DNA from: an uncultured Clostridia bacterium
GTDB taxonomy: Bacteria; Bacillota; Clostridia; Christensenellales; Borkfalkiaceae
Assembly: GCA_934249265.1 (NCBI GenBank)
Contig: CAKQKQ010000053.1
Location: 1-13,324, forward strand
DNA: 13,324 nucleotides
Reading direction: 5' to 3'
Shown piece by piece: positions 12,524 to 13,324 of the stretch (positions within the stretch are counted from its first letter, which is position 1; each line of letters starts with the position of its first letter). A program made the translations under genes and the position numbers. The notes under the pieces are model-generated. The model worked only from the letters and a program-made list of their open reading frames with translations, had not been told where the DNA came from and made no database searches.

Positions 12524-13324
12524 TTATAAATTCATTTTGTGAGTGACTTGTTTTACCTCTAAATAAATTGCCGAGAAGGTCAGCGACATTGCGAGTAAAA
12601 TTATCACGATGGTGTTTCTCAACGAGTTTTTACCTTTAAGCACTATGTTTTCACATTCGATATAACCCGTTTTTCCGTTGCCGTAAGAGATATAAGCCAT
12701 GCCGTCTTTTTCTTCAAGCACGTCGATTTTGCATCTTTTGCGAATGTTGTCGATGACGTTGCCGTTTATATCGTACACTTTGGTGTTTTTGTTTATGGTG
12801 TACGCCGTGTAAATTTTTACCGTGGGTATTTCGATAGCCAATTCTTCAAGCAAAAACGAAGTGGGGATATAGCCCGTGTCACCGTTTGCGGTGTGAACGA
12901 GATAAAATTTATCGCCGTTGTAAGTAAATTGACTTTCGATGAATATTTCAAGGTGTTTTGTGTGCCTTGTCGTGCGGTAATTGTCGGCAAAAACGGGGTA
13001 AGTGTAAAAATACACGTCGGAAGAGAGATAACCTTTTTTAATTTTGCTGTCGGTGTAAGTGCCGGTTACGTCGGTTACGTCGGACTTGCGGACTATATAA
13101 TAATTGCCGTTAGTCACGAGATAATAATCGTCTTCCACTTCGCACAAAACAATGTATTGAGCGGTTTGGTCTGTACTTTTTGTATAGCCGTTTTTCTCGG
13201 GTAAATAATTGAAATAGCCTCTGGTTTCGATATCGGGCAAAGAGACTTTGAAAAGTTTTCTGTCCTCGATGATATTGACCGATTTTATCGATTTGTTGAG
13301 ATTGTAGTTGAGTCCTTCCGGTAT
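12524..13324 (-). CDS. SH3-like repeat protein with C-terminal membrane anchor (5' end outside window)
   Basis: The reading frame stays open to the window edge: the 28 codons from 13324 to 13241 contain no stop, and the first candidate start inside, at 13240, is a TTG without a ribosome binding site, so the true start lies further out. The visible 267 codons (266 residues) show three SH3-like segments recognisable by VLCEVEDDYYLV, FYLVHTANGDTGYIPTSFLL and VLEEKDGMAYISYGNGKTGYIECENI. A single hydrophobic segment near the C-terminus (NTIVIILLAMSLTFSAIYLEV) follows, then a short basic tail. Bacterial SH3 domains often bind cell-wall peptides, but with the anchor at the C-terminus the orientation is unclear. 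I do not recognise a specific family. It converges on the SSB gene and shares its terminator. Confidence 0.8.
   Translation of the reverse strand: MPEGLNYNLNKSIKSVNIIEDRKLFKVSLPDIETRGYFNYLPEKNGYTKSTDQTAQYIVLCEVEDDYYLVTNGNYYIVRKSDVTDVTGTYTDSKIKKGYLSSDVYFYTYPVFADNYRTTRHTKHLEIFIESQFTYNGDKFYLVHTANGDTGYIPTSFLLEELAIEIPTVKIYTAYTINKNTKVYDINGNVIDNIRKRCKIDVLEEKDGMAYISYGNGKTGYIECENIVLKGKNSLRNTIVIILLAMSLTFSAIYLEVKQVTHKMNL

Overview
The window looks like a chromosomal stretch of a low-GC Firmicute, most likely an uncultivated gut-type member of the Clostridia. The grounds are AT-rich DNA with strong AGGAGG-type ribosome binding sites, sigma-A promoters, a PdaB-type sporulation deacetylase, a two-OB-fold clostridial SSB, a DUF1836 regulator and an Xaa-Pro peptidase/EF-P gene pair. 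The taxonomic placement is inference. No tRNA, rRNA, CRISPR array, transposase or phage gene is visible.

Region 1 (1-4209, + strand): an M24B Xaa-Pro peptidase with its own promoter, then elongation factor P, closed by a terminator. After a 380-base G/T-rich spacer come an SDR that resembles the EF-P 5-aminopentanone reductase YmfI, a sugar O-acetyltransferase and a small membrane protein ended by a strong terminator. EF-P carries the Lys32 loop that YmfI-type enzymes help modify, so translation factor and modifier probably sit side by side.

Region 2 (4259-7044, + strand): a TetR regulator is transcribed from a consensus promoter whose -10 lies inside a perfect inverted repeat. A strange 160-base purine-rich leader with repeated words follows. 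TetR overlaps a zinc-ribbon 'cysteine-rich KTR' protein, which overlaps an isochorismatase-like hydrolase. A terminator with a competing hairpin then precedes a TIGR00027-type methyltransferase, which ends at a second strong terminator.

Region 3 (7045-10222, mainly - strand): a DUF1836 HTH regulator, an NfeD-like membrane protein and a flotillin form an apparent operon read leftward from a consensus promoter with a palindrome in its spacer. A duplicated hairpin-forming repeat lies between NfeD and flotillin. A compact closing-stem-plus-three-hairpin element (7101-7186) lies downstream of flotillin.

Region 4 (10224-13324): a 425-base tract with only four cytosines on the + strand precedes a PdaB-like deacetylase and a two-OB SSB (+ strand). 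A bidirectional terminator separates these from a convergent SH3-like, C-terminally membrane-anchored protein whose start lies beyond the window.

The most notable points are the efp/YmfI-like neighbourhood, the self-contained DUF1836-NfeD-flotillin module, the branched structure at 7101-7186, and the series of strongly strand-asymmetric spacers.
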